Assembly: GCF_004214835.1 (NCBI RefSeq)
Contig: NZ_PIQJ01000001.1
Location: 620,001-684,000, forward strand
Reading direction: 5' to 3'
Source: Pseudidiomarina tainanensis
GTDB lineage: Bacteria > Pseudomonadota > Gammaproteobacteria > Enterobacterales > Alteromonadaceae
DNA: 64,000 bases
The position numbers and the translations under genes were made by a program. Of this stretch, positions 17,144-26,890 are shown piece after piece. The notes under the pieces were generated by a model. It was not told the DNA's origin and made no database searches. It saw nothing but the letters and a program-made list of their open reading frames with translations. Within the stretch, counting starts at the first letter, position 1. Every line of letters begins with the position of its first letter.

Positions 17144-20065
17144 ATGGCTCAAAAGTCATTTTTGTCAGACTCAATCCGCGCCATCATGATGGCTGGCTTT
17201 GGTTCTGCGCTAATTGCAGCTCCTGCAATGGCACAAGATCAAGCTGAAGACGAACAAGAAGCAAAAGAAACGGTTGAGAAAATTCAGGTAACTGGTTCTC
17301 GTATCCGTACCGATGGCTTGGATAGCCCAACGCCAATCGAAATTATCACCACTGAACTTGCTGAAGACCAAGGTTTGAACACTTTGGGTGAATTGTTGCG
17401 TACGTCAACAGTTGCTTCAGGTTCTGACCAGTTGGTATCTGCGTACTCTGTTGGTTATGTTACCAACGGTGGCAGCGGTGCAGAATCAATCTCTATGCGT
17501 GGTTTAGGTGCAGGCCGTACGCTTGTACTTCTAAACGGTCGTCGTGCGGGTCCTGCTGGTACTCGTGGTACGGTTTCAGCATTCGACATGAACGCATTGC
17601 CAATCAGCGTAATCGAGCGTGTTGAAATCCTGAAAGACGGCGCCTCTTCACTGTACGGTTCTGATGCGGTTGCTGGTGTAATCAACATCATCACCAAGAA
17701 AGGTGAAGGCGGCCAAGTCAACGTTTCTGGTTCTGCTCCTTTTGAAGGTGGCGGCGAAACCTATCGCTTAAACGCAACTTACGGTAGCGCATTCGACCGT
17801 GGTTCATGGCGTGTGGTTGTTGACCACAATGTTAACACCGGCTTGAAACGTGCAGATCGTGATTACTTCGACTGTTCGACTCGCTACTTGTTTAGCGACA
17901 TCGAAACTGGTGAGCGTGCTGACCCAATCGATCCGCGTACTGGTGAATATCACTGTAACGAAAGTGGCTTCGGTTTATGGCACTCTGGTTCAGCAGGTAC
18001 AGGTCGTCTTCAGTACAACTATGGCAACTACGACGTAGACCCAGTGACTGAAACGAACCCGAACGTGACTCAAGCACCAGACGGTTGGTACTGGGCTGGT
18101 TATGATAAAGAATCTGATGGTTTGTTGGACGGTGGCGGTCACCCGTTCCGTTTGGACCAAACGATGATTCCAGAAACCACAGTTAACTCAGCATACTTCC
18201 AAGCGGATTATGACTTAACTGATACTATTTCTACTTACGGTGAGTTGTTGTATAGCCAGCGTGTAACGAAATCTCAGAGCGCGCGTCAGTTCTGGCCTGC
18301 AGATTTAGTTGGTTATGTACCAATTAGCACAGTGCCTGGTTTTGATGGCGACAGCTTTGTCATGCCAGTTCACTACACCAACCATTATGGTAACGAAACT
18401 ACGGTTGATTACACCCGTTTAGTACTTGGCCTTGAAGGCTCAATCGGCTTCTGGAACTGGGATATTTCATATCAGCGTTCAGAAAACGATGGTACTTACG
18501 AGCAAGACATTATTTTGCGTGATTCAATGTTGATGGCGCAGGAAACCTTGTTGGGCGTACCATGTGAAGGCCGTGTGACTTCAATCTCTGGTAAAGCATG
18601 TTATGCGTACGACTGGTTCGATCCGCAAAACATCTACGGAAACCCAAGCCAAGAAGCGCGTGACTTCTTGTTCGGTTACGACAAAGGTAACACTGAGTAT
18701 ACTCAAGACACGATTGATGCTTACATCACTGGTGACTTGTTCGAAATGCCTGCAGGCCCAGTTGGTACTGCGGTAGGTGTTTACTGGCAGCGTGATGAAA
18801 TCAATGACGTACCTGGTGAAAACACTCGTGCAGGTAACTCATGGGGTCTTTCTGGTGCAGGTATTACAGCTGGTGAAGCGAAAACTACCGCTGCTTACGC
18901 TGAATTCCAGATTCCATTGTTACGCGACTTGCCATTTGTTGAAAGCTTAGACTTAACAACTTCTGGTCGTTGGACTGACGTTGATATCTACGGTAGCGAC
19001 ACCACCTTCAAGGTAAGCGCTAACTGGGAAATCGGTGCAGGCTTCCGTCTACGTGCATCACGTGGTAGCTCGTTCCGTGCTCCAGCTCTGTACGAATTGT
19101 TCTTGCAGAACCAAACTGGTTTCTTAGGTCAAACCTCAGATCCATGTTTGAACTGGGTTGAATCAACTAACCCTCAAGTACGTGAAAACTGTGCGGCAGA
19201 AGGTATTCCTGAGTCATACACAGCAGCGGTTGGTAGCAGCGGTTCAATGACCTCAATCACCGGTGGTGGTGCAGGTCAGTTGAAAGCTGAAACTTCAATC
19301 TCTGAAGGTATTGGTTTAGTTTACTCTACTGACGATGGTCGTTTCGCGGCGTCTGTTGACTACTATGACGTTGTAATCAGCGATCAGATCGCCAGCGTTG
19401 CTGGTGGTTCAGTATTGAACCAGTGCTACACCTCAAATGACTTTGCAAACGAGCCTTTCTGTAACCAGATTACTCGTCGCGATGGTTCAACTGACGGTGA
19501 CTGGAGTATCCTAGAAGTTCGTGGTGGTTACTTGAACACTGCTCAACAGGTTGTACGTGGTGTTGACATTGTTGTGACTTACCAAGACTCGTTTGACTTC
19601 GGCGATTTGCGTATCAAGTTAGATCACACGAACCAAATCGAGCGTTCGTTCCAGCAGTTCGCTGGTGATACTCCAGAGCAAAACATTGGTTACATCGGTA
19701 ACCCACGTAACGTAGGTACGTTGAACACTACCTTGACGCGTGACGAGTGGAGCTTCAACTGGAACATGAGCTACTACGATAAAACTTCTGACTACCGTTA
19801 CTTCGGTACCAGCTCTACTACATACCGTGGTGAGTCAGTACGTTTCGTAGCTGAAACTCCAACTTATGTGTTGCATTCATTATCAGCTAGCACCACCTTC
19901 AATGACAACATTGATGTGACTGTTGGTGTTGGTAATATCTTTGACAAGCAACCGCCGATGGTAAGCCCTGCAGCTGCAGCTGTTGTAGGTAACACGCCAT
20001 TGTTCGCATCACAGCTCGACTACCTAGGTCGTCGTGCGTTCTTCAACGTTTCATACAGCTTCTAA
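17144..20065 (+). CDS. TonB-dependent receptor
   Basis: A 973-aa outer-membrane receptor. A signal peptide ends at APAMAQD. An acidic linker and a candidate TonB box region (EKIQVTGSRI) follow. The plug has the typical LVLLNGRR and GSDAVAGVINIITKK motifs; the barrel ends with FFNVSYSF. The ribosome site CAGGGAG precedes ATG 17144. It belongs to the same broad class as the receptor at 22368, and the two flank an exported S9 peptidase, suggesting import of peptides. A 215-bp upstream gap contains no recognisable operator. Confidence 0.92.
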   Translation: MAQKSFLSDSIRAIMMAGFGSALIAAPAMAQDQAEDEQEAKETVEKIQVTGSRIRTDGLDSPTPIEIITTELAEDQGLNTLGELLRTSTVASGSDQLVSAYSVGYVTNGGSGAESISMRGLGAGRTLVLLNGRRAGPAGTRGTVSAFDMNALPISVIERVEILKDGASSLYGSDAVAGVINIITKKGEGGQVNVSGSAPFEGGGETYRLNATYGSAFDRGSWRVVVDHNVNTGLKRADRDYFDCSTRYLFSDIETGERADPIDPRTGEYHCNESGFGLWHSGSAGTGRLQYNYGNYDVDPVTETNPNVTQAPDGWYWAGYDKESDGLLDGGGHPFRLDQTMIPETTVNSAYFQADYDLTDTISTYGELLYSQRVTKSQSARQFWPADLVGYVPISTVPGFDGDSFVMPVHYTNHYGNETTVDYTRLVLGLEGSIGFWNWDISYQRSENDGTYEQDIILRDSMLMAQETLLGVPCEGRVTSISGKACYAYDWFDPQNIYGNPSQEARDFLFGYDKGNTEYTQDTIDAYITGDLFEMPAGPVGTAVGVYWQRDEINDVPGENTRAGNSWGLSGAGITAGEAKTTAAYAEFQIPLLRDLPFVESLDLTTSGRWTDVDIYGSDTTFKVSANWEIGAGFRLRASRGSSFRAPALYELFLQNQTGFLGQTSDPCLNWVESTNPQVRENCAAEGIPESYTAAVGSSGSMTSITGGGAGQLKAETSISEGIGLVYSTDDGRFAASVDYYDVVISDQIASVAGGSVLNQCYTSNDFANEPFCNQITRRDGSTDGDWSILEVRGGYLNTAQQVVRGVDIVVTYQDSFDFGDLRIKLDHTNQIERSFQQFAGDTPEQNIGYIGNPRNVGTLNTTLTRDEWSFNWNMSYYDKTSDYRYFGTSSTTYRGESVRFVAETPTYVLHSLSASTTFNDNIDVTVGVGNIFDKQPPMVSPAAAAVVGNTPLFASQLDYLGRRAFFNVSYSF

Positions 20066-20099
20066 GCTACTAAGGAAACGATAAGAAAGTGAATGACCA

Positions 20100-20129
20100 A
20101 AGCCCCACCTTGGTGTGGGGCTTTTTTTT
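20100..20129 (+). terminator. Rho-independent terminator after TonB receptor
   Basis: Stem AGCCCCAC/GTGGGGCT followed by eight T. It lies upstream of the S9 peptidase start, which argues against an extended N-terminus for that gene. Confidence 0.9.
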
Positions 20130-20170
20130 GCAAAACAATAATAACAATAAAGTTAGAACACGAGGCTAGG

Positions 20171-22135
20171 ATGAAAATTTCAAATTTATGGGTGATTGTT
20201 GCGTTGTTGACGCCGACCTTTATATTTGCTGCAGAGATTAAAGAAGAGGTGTTGGAGAACTATGCGAAACACGCTCAATATCTTGATGTGAAAATTTCTC
20301 CTAACGGTAAACATCTCGCAGCCACCTCTCGAAATCCAGAAGGGACTGTGCAGCTCACTGTTCTCGATATTAAAAACAACAAAATTCTTTCGGTTACCCA
20401 AGGTAAAGGCAATGAGTCGGTTGCAAGCTTTAATTGGGTGAACGATGACCGTTTAATTATGACCATGGCACGCGAAGTTGGCTCTTTGGATATGCCATTG
20501 CCAACGGGTGAGATCTTTGCGATGGATGCCGATGGTGGCAACCAACTTATTTTGACCGGACCACGCTCTGATGGCGGTGAATATGAATTCGCCCAGTTAC
20601 TCGATATGTTGCCGGATGAAAAAGATAATATTCTGATTTATACGCGTTCGATGATGTCGTCGGAGCCGTATTTGGATATTTACAGAATGCGTACGAATTC
20701 GGGCCGTAAGCGCAGTGAAGGCCGTATTCCGTTAAAAGCATATCGCAGCACTAATGTTCAGGTATTAGTCGATCGTGAAGGCATTGCACGGGTTGCGGTT
20801 GGTGTCGATCCGCAGGCTGATAACCGAACCATTATTCTAGCGCGTGAGGGCGCAAATAAAGAGTGGTATGAGCTTGCAAGTTATAACACTGATGAAGGTG
20901 GTTTTGCGCCGCTATTGCTCAACGCAGATGCGACTAAGGTGATTGGCTTAAGTAATAGTCAAACAGATACGCAAGCGATAGCCACGCTCGATTTAAAAAC
21001 TAAAAAAGAAACAATTGTGGCTGAGCATCCGGCAACTGATTTAAGTCCGATCATGAGTTTGACTAAAGGTCGGGCACAAGAGTTAGTTGGTGCGGCATTT
21101 GAGTACGACAGCATTGATGCTGTATTTTTTGAAGATATTCAAGATAAACGATTCGTTCAAATCGTACAGGCTTTGATTCAAAGCTTCCCGAATCACTCAG
21201 TCAGTATCAATTCAGTAACCCACGATAACAATCAGGCGATTATCCGTGTCGGTTCGGCCAATTTACCCACAACGTTTTACTTGTTCGACAGTGAAAACAA
21301 TAAATTATTACCTCTAGCGGCAGCAACACCGTGGTTAAAAGCTAAAGAGATGCCGAAAACTGAAATCATCACTTATAAAACTCGTGATGGCTTAACCATC
21401 CGCGCTTTGTTGACATTACCACCAGGTAAAGAGGCAAAGGACTTACCACTCATCCTGATTCCACACGGCGGCCCACACGGCATTCGCGACACCATTACGC
21501 GTATCGATGGTGATGCCAAAGTGTTTGCGGAACACGGTTATGCGGTGTTGCAGCCAAACTTCCGCGGTTCAGGTGGTTATGGTCGTGAATTTCTTGAGCT
21601 GGGCCACAAAAACTGGGGCACCACCATGATCAACGATATGACTGATGGTGTTCAGCACTTAATTAAAGAGAAAGTAGCTGATGCCGATCGCATTTGTGTA
21701 TATGGCGCTTCATACGGAGGCTATGCAGCATTACAAAGTGCGATTCGCGAGCCCGACCTTTATAAGTGTACCGTCGGTTTCGTTGGTGTGTACGACTTAG
21801 ATTTAATGTACGAGCAGGGCGATATCTCAGAAGCCCAAGCGGGTCGTAACTACTTAGACCAAGTATTGCCGTCAACGCCTGAAGAGCGCAAAGCCCAATC
21901 GCCAGTGCACAATACCGATAAACTCAAGGCTCCGGTGTTTATTATTCAAGGCGGCCGAGATGTGCGTGTGCCAAAAGAACATGCGTTCCGTTTACGCGAC
22001 AAATTAAAAGCACAAAATCATCCGTATGAGTGGATGATGAAGGATGGCGAAGGCCACGGTTTTTATAAACCCGAGAATAATATTGAGCGTTGGGAACAGA
22101 TGCTGGAATTTTTTGATAAGTACATAGGCGAATAA
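20171..22135 (+). CDS. Exported S9 family (prolyl oligopeptidase-type) peptidase
   Basis: A 654-aa alpha/beta-hydrolase peptidase with a signal peptide (hydrophobic stretch ending near TFIFAA). An N-terminal beta-propeller-like region (about 25-400) precedes the catalytic domain with Ser514 in GASYGGYAA, Asp in GGRDVRVP and His in GEGHGF. Such enzymes cleave oligopeptides, often after proline or as dipeptidyl/acylaminoacyl peptidases, here in the periplasm or outside. I chose ATG 20171 (GAGG site just upstream, good signal peptide). The in-frame ATG at 20093 would place the upstream terminator inside the gene. Confidence 0.9.
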   Translation: MKISNLWVIVALLTPTFIFAAEIKEEVLENYAKHAQYLDVKISPNGKHLAATSRNPEGTVQLTVLDIKNNKILSVTQGKGNESVASFNWVNDDRLIMTMAREVGSLDMPLPTGEIFAMDADGGNQLILTGPRSDGGEYEFAQLLDMLPDEKDNILIYTRSMMSSEPYLDIYRMRTNSGRKRSEGRIPLKAYRSTNVQVLVDREGIARVAVGVDPQADNRTIILAREGANKEWYELASYNTDEGGFAPLLLNADATKVIGLSNSQTDTQAIATLDLKTKKETIVAEHPATDLSPIMSLTKGRAQELVGAAFEYDSIDAVFFEDIQDKRFVQIVQALIQSFPNHSVSINSVTHDNNQAIIRVGSANLPTTFYLFDSENNKLLPLAAATPWLKAKEMPKTEIITYKTRDGLTIRALLTLPPGKEAKDLPLILIPHGGPHGIRDTITRIDGDAKVFAEHGYAVLQPNFRGSGGYGREFLELGHKNWGTTMINDMTDGVQHLIKEKVADADRICVYGASYGGYAALQSAIREPDLYKCTVGFVGVYDLDLMYEQGDISEAQAGRNYLDQVLPSTPEERKAQSPVHNTDKLKAPVFIIQGGRDVRVPKEHAFRLRDKLKAQNHPYEWMMKDGEGHGFYKPENNIERWEQMLEFFDKYIGE

Positions 22136-22367
22136 AATGGCATAACCAATTGACCAAAAAAAGTTCCCTAAATGTGCAAAAAAAAATCATATTTCAGTAT
22201 TTTTGTACGTTAAGTAGGTTGCCGATATAGAATTTTTTGATTAGTATCGAGTACTGAGCGGTCAAGGTTTTCGCTTTGAAGGCCTTGATCGTCGACGCAC
22301 GAGGGCGTTCACGTGCCGACTTTAAACCTAGTAAATCACGTATAAAGTGATCCAGGGAGAACACAGT

Positions 22368-25217
22368 ATGTATACTAATAATAAACTCGCTAAGTCTATC
22401 CGCTTAGCACTTATGTTCGGTGGCGCTTCAATTGCGTTAACAGGCACTGCGGCAGCGCAGGATCAGTCTGGTGACGACGCAGCTGAAGAAGCTCAAGAAC
22501 GTATTACCGTAACAGGTTCACGTATCAAACGTACTGACTATGAATCAGCTAGCCCAGTACAAATCACTTCTTCTGAAGAAATCAAAAACTCTGGTTTTAC
22601 CCGTATCGAAGACTTGATGAACAGCTTGCCACAGGTAGAAGCTGCGCAAACTTCATACATCGCTAACGGTGCGTCTGGTGTTGCAACACTTGACCTTCGT
22701 GGTGTAGGTACGAACCGTACGTTGGTATTGATGAATGGTCGCCGTCTGCAATCAGGTGGTATCTATTCACAAGCACCTGACGTTAACCAAGTTCCAGCAG
22801 CGCTTGTTGAGCGTGTTGAAATCTTGACTGGTGGTGGTTCTGCAACTTACGGTGCCGATGCGGTAGCCGGTGTTGTTAACTTCGTGATGAAAGACGATTT
22901 CGAAGGTCTTGAAATCAACGTTGGTGCTTCTGGTTATCAGCACAGCAACGGTAACGACTACATGCAAGGTCTGATGGATGCACGTGGTTTCGGTTATCCT
23001 ACTGGCGGTAGCGGCATCGACGGTAAGTCGTACAATATCGACGTAACCATGGGTAGCACGTTCGCTGACGGTAAAGGTCACGCAACTGCATACGCAACAT
23101 GGCGTCAAATCAACGAGCTTCGTCAAGAATCTCGTGACTATTCATCATGTGCATTGAACGGTGCTGGTACAGCTTGTGGTGGTTCTTCAACTGCTCCATT
23201 ACCAAACACCTACTTCGCACCAATAGTTGACGGTGAATACGACCTGTCTCAGGAAGTCTACTGGGCGCTTGACCCAAGCGGTGCTTTCCGTGACAAGTTA
23301 GGTAGCGACGTATATAACTACGCGCCAATCAACCACTTCATGCGTCCAGACACTCGTTACACAATGGGTGCGTTCGTAAACTATGACGTGAATGATTCAT
23401 TCCGTCCATACATGGAAGTGAGCTACATGCATGACCGCACTGTTGCTCAGATCGCCGAATCAGGTATCTTCTTCCAGTATTTCGAATTTGATCTCGACAA
23501 CACAATCTTCAGCGATGCGCAGCGCGCTCAATTGCAAGACGCATTTGGTAACGTTGACACTGTAGGTGCTTACATTGGTAAGCGTAACGTTGAAGGTGGT
23601 CCTCGTCAGAACGCTCTTGAGCACAGTGCATACCGTATGGTATTCGGTGCAGAAGGTTACTTGAACTCAAACTGGTCATATGACGTGTCATTCCAGTATG
23701 GTTCAACTTCTTCAAGCACTGCATACATCAACGACTTCTATGTTGATTACATCGGCCAAGCACTTGGTGCAAATGGTTATGACGCTTGTGGCGACGGTTG
23801 TCTTCCTTACAACGTGTTCACTCCAGGTGGTGTGACTGCTGCAGCTGCTGATGGCTTAGGCGGTGTTGCAATCATGAACGGTATCACTTCACAGCGCATC
23901 TTGAACGGTTTCGTAACCGGTGAATTCGATGCAAGCTTACCATCATCTGACTTGCCAATGGCTGCAGTAGTTGGTTTCGAAAGCCGTGAAGTTGACTTCG
24001 AACGTATCGCTGACACCATCTATCAAGAAGGTGCGTTGGCTGGTCAAGGTGGTCCAACTGACAGCATCATGGGTGGCTACAACGTTAAAGAATTGTTCGG
24101 TGAGTTGAGCGTACCAATTGCTGAAGGCCGTGACGGCATCGACAGCATGACCTTAGATTTAGGCGTACGTTTCTCTGACTACAGCACTTCAGGTAACGAA
24201 ACAACTTACAAAGCAGCGTTGGATTACAACGTAACTGCTGATTGGAAAGTTCGTGCAAGTTATAACCGCGCAGTTCGTGCACCAAACGTTGCTGAATTGT
24301 TCGCACCAAGCTCACTAGGCTTGTGGAGCGGTGAAGACCCATGTGCTGGCGATACTCCTGAGTATACAGCTGCACAGTGTGCTAACACTGGCGTAACTGC
24401 TGACCAGTATGGTCAAGTTGGTGAAAGTACAGCTTCTCAGTACAACGGTATCTTTGGTGGTAACGTTAACCTTCAACCAGAAGTTGCTGACACTTACACC
24501 GTAGGTGTTGTTGGTAACCCAATGGATAACTTGAACTTCACCGTTGACTACTGGTCAATCGACATCGAAGACGTTATCGGTACTTTAGGTGCTGAAAACA
24601 CCCTTCGTTTGTGTGCTGAAACTGGTGATGCAGTTTACTGTGACAACGTAACCCGTGGTGCTGGCGGCAGCTTGTGGCGTGGTGAAGACGGCTATGTAGT
24701 AGCGACTAACATCAACGTTGGTACTGAGAAGTATCGTGGTGTTGATATGAACGTTAACTACACCGTTGAAGACGTTCTTGGCGGTACTATCACTGCACGT
24801 ATGAACGGTTCATACTACCTCGAGAAGTACACTGATGCTGCAGGCGTAGATTGTGCGGGTACTATCAGCACAAACTGTTTCCCTCAGCCAGATTGGCGTC
24901 ACTCTTTAGCGGTAACTTATACTCCAGACGATATCTGGACCGCTCAAGTTAAATGGCGTTACTTCGGTGGTGTTGACTATGACGGAACTACTGACCAATT
25001 GTTGTTGGGCCGTGGTATCGCATCACAGAGCTACATCGACTTAGTAAGTACTTTCGAAGTAAACGAAAATACTTCATTGTTGGTTGGTATCAACAACGTG
25101 TTGGATAAAGAGCCACCATTGGTTGGCGGTACTTTATCGTCTAACGCGAACACTATCGCTGGTTTCTATGACACCTTAGGTCGTTACATCCACGCAAGTG
25201 TTACTTTCCGCTTCTAA
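22368..25217 (+). CDS. TonB-dependent receptor
   Basis: A 949-aa outer-membrane receptor with a signal peptide ending near TAAAQD, acidic linker, ERITVTGSRI box region, plug motifs (LVLMNGRR, GADAVAGVVNFVMKD) and a barrel ending in HASVTFRF. The start ATG 22368 follows an AGGGAGA ribosome site (22352-22358); an in-frame ATG at 22347 precedes that site and is unlikely. An inverted repeat ATCAC-N7-GTGAT (22335-22351) just upstream could be an operator, but I cannot name a regulator. It lies directly after the S9 peptidase and before the sulfotransferase. Confidence 0.92.
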   Translation: MYTNNKLAKSIRLALMFGGASIALTGTAAAQDQSGDDAAEEAQERITVTGSRIKRTDYESASPVQITSSEEIKNSGFTRIEDLMNSLPQVEAAQTSYIANGASGVATLDLRGVGTNRTLVLMNGRRLQSGGIYSQAPDVNQVPAALVERVEILTGGGSATYGADAVAGVVNFVMKDDFEGLEINVGASGYQHSNGNDYMQGLMDARGFGYPTGGSGIDGKSYNIDVTMGSTFADGKGHATAYATWRQINELRQESRDYSSCALNGAGTACGGSSTAPLPNTYFAPIVDGEYDLSQEVYWALDPSGAFRDKLGSDVYNYAPINHFMRPDTRYTMGAFVNYDVNDSFRPYMEVSYMHDRTVAQIAESGIFFQYFEFDLDNTIFSDAQRAQLQDAFGNVDTVGAYIGKRNVEGGPRQNALEHSAYRMVFGAEGYLNSNWSYDVSFQYGSTSSSTAYINDFYVDYIGQALGANGYDACGDGCLPYNVFTPGGVTAAAADGLGGVAIMNGITSQRILNGFVTGEFDASLPSSDLPMAAVVGFESREVDFERIADTIYQEGALAGQGGPTDSIMGGYNVKELFGELSVPIAEGRDGIDSMTLDLGVRFSDYSTSGNETTYKAALDYNVTADWKVRASYNRAVRAPNVAELFAPSSLGLWSGEDPCAGDTPEYTAAQCANTGVTADQYGQVGESTASQYNGIFGGNVNLQPEVADTYTVGVVGNPMDNLNFTVDYWSIDIEDVIGTLGAENTLRLCAETGDAVYCDNVTRGAGGSLWRGEDGYVVATNINVGTEKYRGVDMNVNYTVEDVLGGTITARMNGSYYLEKYTDAAGVDCAGTISTNCFPQPDWRHSLAVTYTPDDIWTAQVKWRYFGGVDYDGTTDQLLLGRGIASQSYIDLVSTFEVNENTSLLVGINNVLDKEPPLVGGTLSSNANTIAGFYDTLGRYIHASVTFRF

Positions 25218-25250
25218 TTTCAATTAGATGTGGTAAACAACAAGTAAGTG

Positions 25251-25278
25251 AAGCGGCGACCTTGGTCGCCGCTTTTTA
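25251..25278 (+). terminator. Rho-independent terminator after TonB receptor
   Basis: Stem AAGCGGCGAC/GTCGCCGCTT with a tetraloop CTTG and a T-run. It argues that the next gene starts at ATG 25312 rather than at a TTG at 25279. Confidence 0.9.
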
Positions 25279-25311
25279 TTGCAAAACAGTATTTTGGAAC
25301 AGGTGACTGAG

Positions 25312-26874
25312 ATGCAGTCCAAGACAGTTCAAGATCCGCTTCAGCAGATCACTCAGCAAGTACAAGCGTTCGCCTCAAAGCAACAATTTAAACAGGCAAG
25401 TCAGCTCATTCGCAGTGCAACAGAGGGAGCAGATGTGCCGGTACTCCACCGCGCTCATCAGTTAGCCATGTACGTGCAAGATGCTGAAAGTGCACTTGAA
25501 TATTTGAATAAAGCACTGGAAAAGATGCCCGATCACGCGGTGTTAATTGCGGATAAATTAAGAGTTCTCGTTCAACTACGTCGGCGTAGTGAAGCATTAA
25601 AACTTGCGAAGAGCGCGGTGAAATCTGTTCAAGCAGGCCCCCAATTTTTACATCATATTGCACGTATTTATCAGCAACTCGAGCAACCGAAGTTAGCATT
25701 AAAAATTCTTGATGGACTGGCCAAAGAGCATCCCGAGAATGTTGAAGTGCGGTATGAACAAGCGAGCCAACAATTTTTTCTCAATAAAATGGCACAGGCC
25801 GAGAAGAACTTTGATTGGATCATTAAAGCGACTGAAGGCAAATTGCCAAATGCCTACCATTTACGCTCACAACTGCGTAAACAAACTCCCGATAATAATC
25901 ATGTCGCCGAATTAGAAACGCGTTTGGAGAAATCGGAATCAGCTGATGCGCCAATTTGGTTTGCGCTCGCGAAGGAACTCGAAGATTTAGGATTTTATGA
26001 TAAGTCGTTCGAAGCGTTACAGAAAGCGAACGAATTGAAACGAGCGACAGTTCAGTACAACGAAGAAGCGGAGTTGACGGCAATTGATTCTTTAATCAAC
26101 GTTGCAAAAGATTTTGATTACTCGGCGAAGCCGTCAAAATCAAAAGTCACTCCTATTTTTATTGTGGGAATGCCACGAACAGGCACAACGCTAGTCGAGC
26201 GTATGCTTGCGGCTCATAGCGATGTCGTGAGCGCTGGTGAATTTCAAGATTTTCCGTGGTTAATCGCATCAGCGATTAATGAAATCGAGTTAGCATCTGG
26301 CGGTAAATTATCACGCGACGAGGCTCTGAAGCAGGTTGATTTTGAGGCGCTTGGTCAACGTTATTTGTCGCAACTGAAAGATGTCACAGGCAATGCACAG
26401 TATGTCGTCGATAAACTACCGTTTAATTACTTGTATATCGGGTTTATTAAAAAAGCGCTCCCGCAAGCCAAGTTTATTAACTTGCAGCGAGATCCGTTAG
26501 ATGCTTGCTATGCAATTTTTAAAACGATGTTCTACCAAGTTTATAGTTTTTCTTACGATCAACGTGAACTCGGACATTATTATGCGAAGTATCAAGAAGT
26601 CATGGCGCTATGGCATAAACTCTTCAAAAAGGACATCTTAACGGTCAACTATGAAGATTTAGTCACTGAAACCCTGAAGCAGGCAAAAGCACTGATTAAG
26701 TACTGTGGTTTGGATTGGCAAGATTCTGTATTGGAATTCCATACGCAAGATACAGCGTCAACCACGGCGAGTAGTGCGCAGGTTCGTCAGCCAGTGTACC
26801 AATCTTCGGTAGGTAAAGTGCAGCATGTTGAACAGCATCTAAACACACTGCGTGAAGCCTTAAGTGGTAAGTAA
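25312..26874 (+). CDS. TPR-containing sulfotransferase
   Basis: A 520-aa protein with TPR-like helices over about the first 280 residues and a C-terminal PAPS-dependent sulfotransferase domain: FIVGMPRTGTTLVERML (5'-phosphosulfate loop) and INLQRDPLDACYAIF (3'-phosphate motif). It is a paralog-type relative of the gene at 10532, again directly after a TonB-receptor gene. ATG 25312 with AGGTGA upstream is preferred over TTG 25279, which overlaps the preceding terminator. The acceptor is unknown; a protein or peptide is plausible from the TPRs. It ends in a hairpin shared with the convergent oxygenase gene. Confidence 0.88.
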   Translation: MQSKTVQDPLQQITQQVQAFASKQQFKQASQLIRSATEGADVPVLHRAHQLAMYVQDAESALEYLNKALEKMPDHAVLIADKLRVLVQLRRRSEALKLAKSAVKSVQAGPQFLHHIARIYQQLEQPKLALKILDGLAKEHPENVEVRYEQASQQFFLNKMAQAEKNFDWIIKATEGKLPNAYHLRSQLRKQTPDNNHVAELETRLEKSESADAPIWFALAKELEDLGFYDKSFEALQKANELKRATVQYNEEAELTAIDSLINVAKDFDYSAKPSKSKVTPIFIVGMPRTGTTLVERMLAAHSDVVSAGEFQDFPWLIASAINEIELASGGKLSRDEALKQVDFEALGQRYLSQLKDVTGNAQYVVDKLPFNYLYIGFIKKALPQAKFINLQRDPLDACYAIFKTMFYQVYSFSYDQRELGHYYAKYQEVMALWHKLFKKDILTVNYEDLVTETLKQAKALIKYCGLDWQDSVLEFHTQDTASTTASSAQVRQPVYQSSVGKVQHVEQHLNTLREALSGK

Positions 26875-26890
26875 CCTCTTACTTACCACT
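26863..26890. terminator. Bidirectional hairpin spanning both stop codons
   Basis: A perfect 12-bp stem AGTGGTAAGTAA/TTACTTACCACT with loop CCTC. It contains the stop of the sulfotransferase (26872-26874) and of the convergent oxygenase (26883-26885). There is no T-run, so termination activity is uncertain. Confidence 0.55.

Noticed and set aside
20093-20170. N-terminal extension of the S9 peptidase to an upstream ATG
   Set aside because: The extension runs through the terminator of the preceding receptor gene and would bury the signal peptide.
22260-22292. Hairpin GGTCAAGG/CCTTGATC upstream of the third TonB receptor as a riboswitch
   Set aside because: A single 8-bp stem with no conserved riboswitch core recognisable.
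25279-25311. TTG start for the second sulfotransferase
   Set aside because: It overlaps the T-run of the preceding terminator; ATG 25312 has a better ribosome site.
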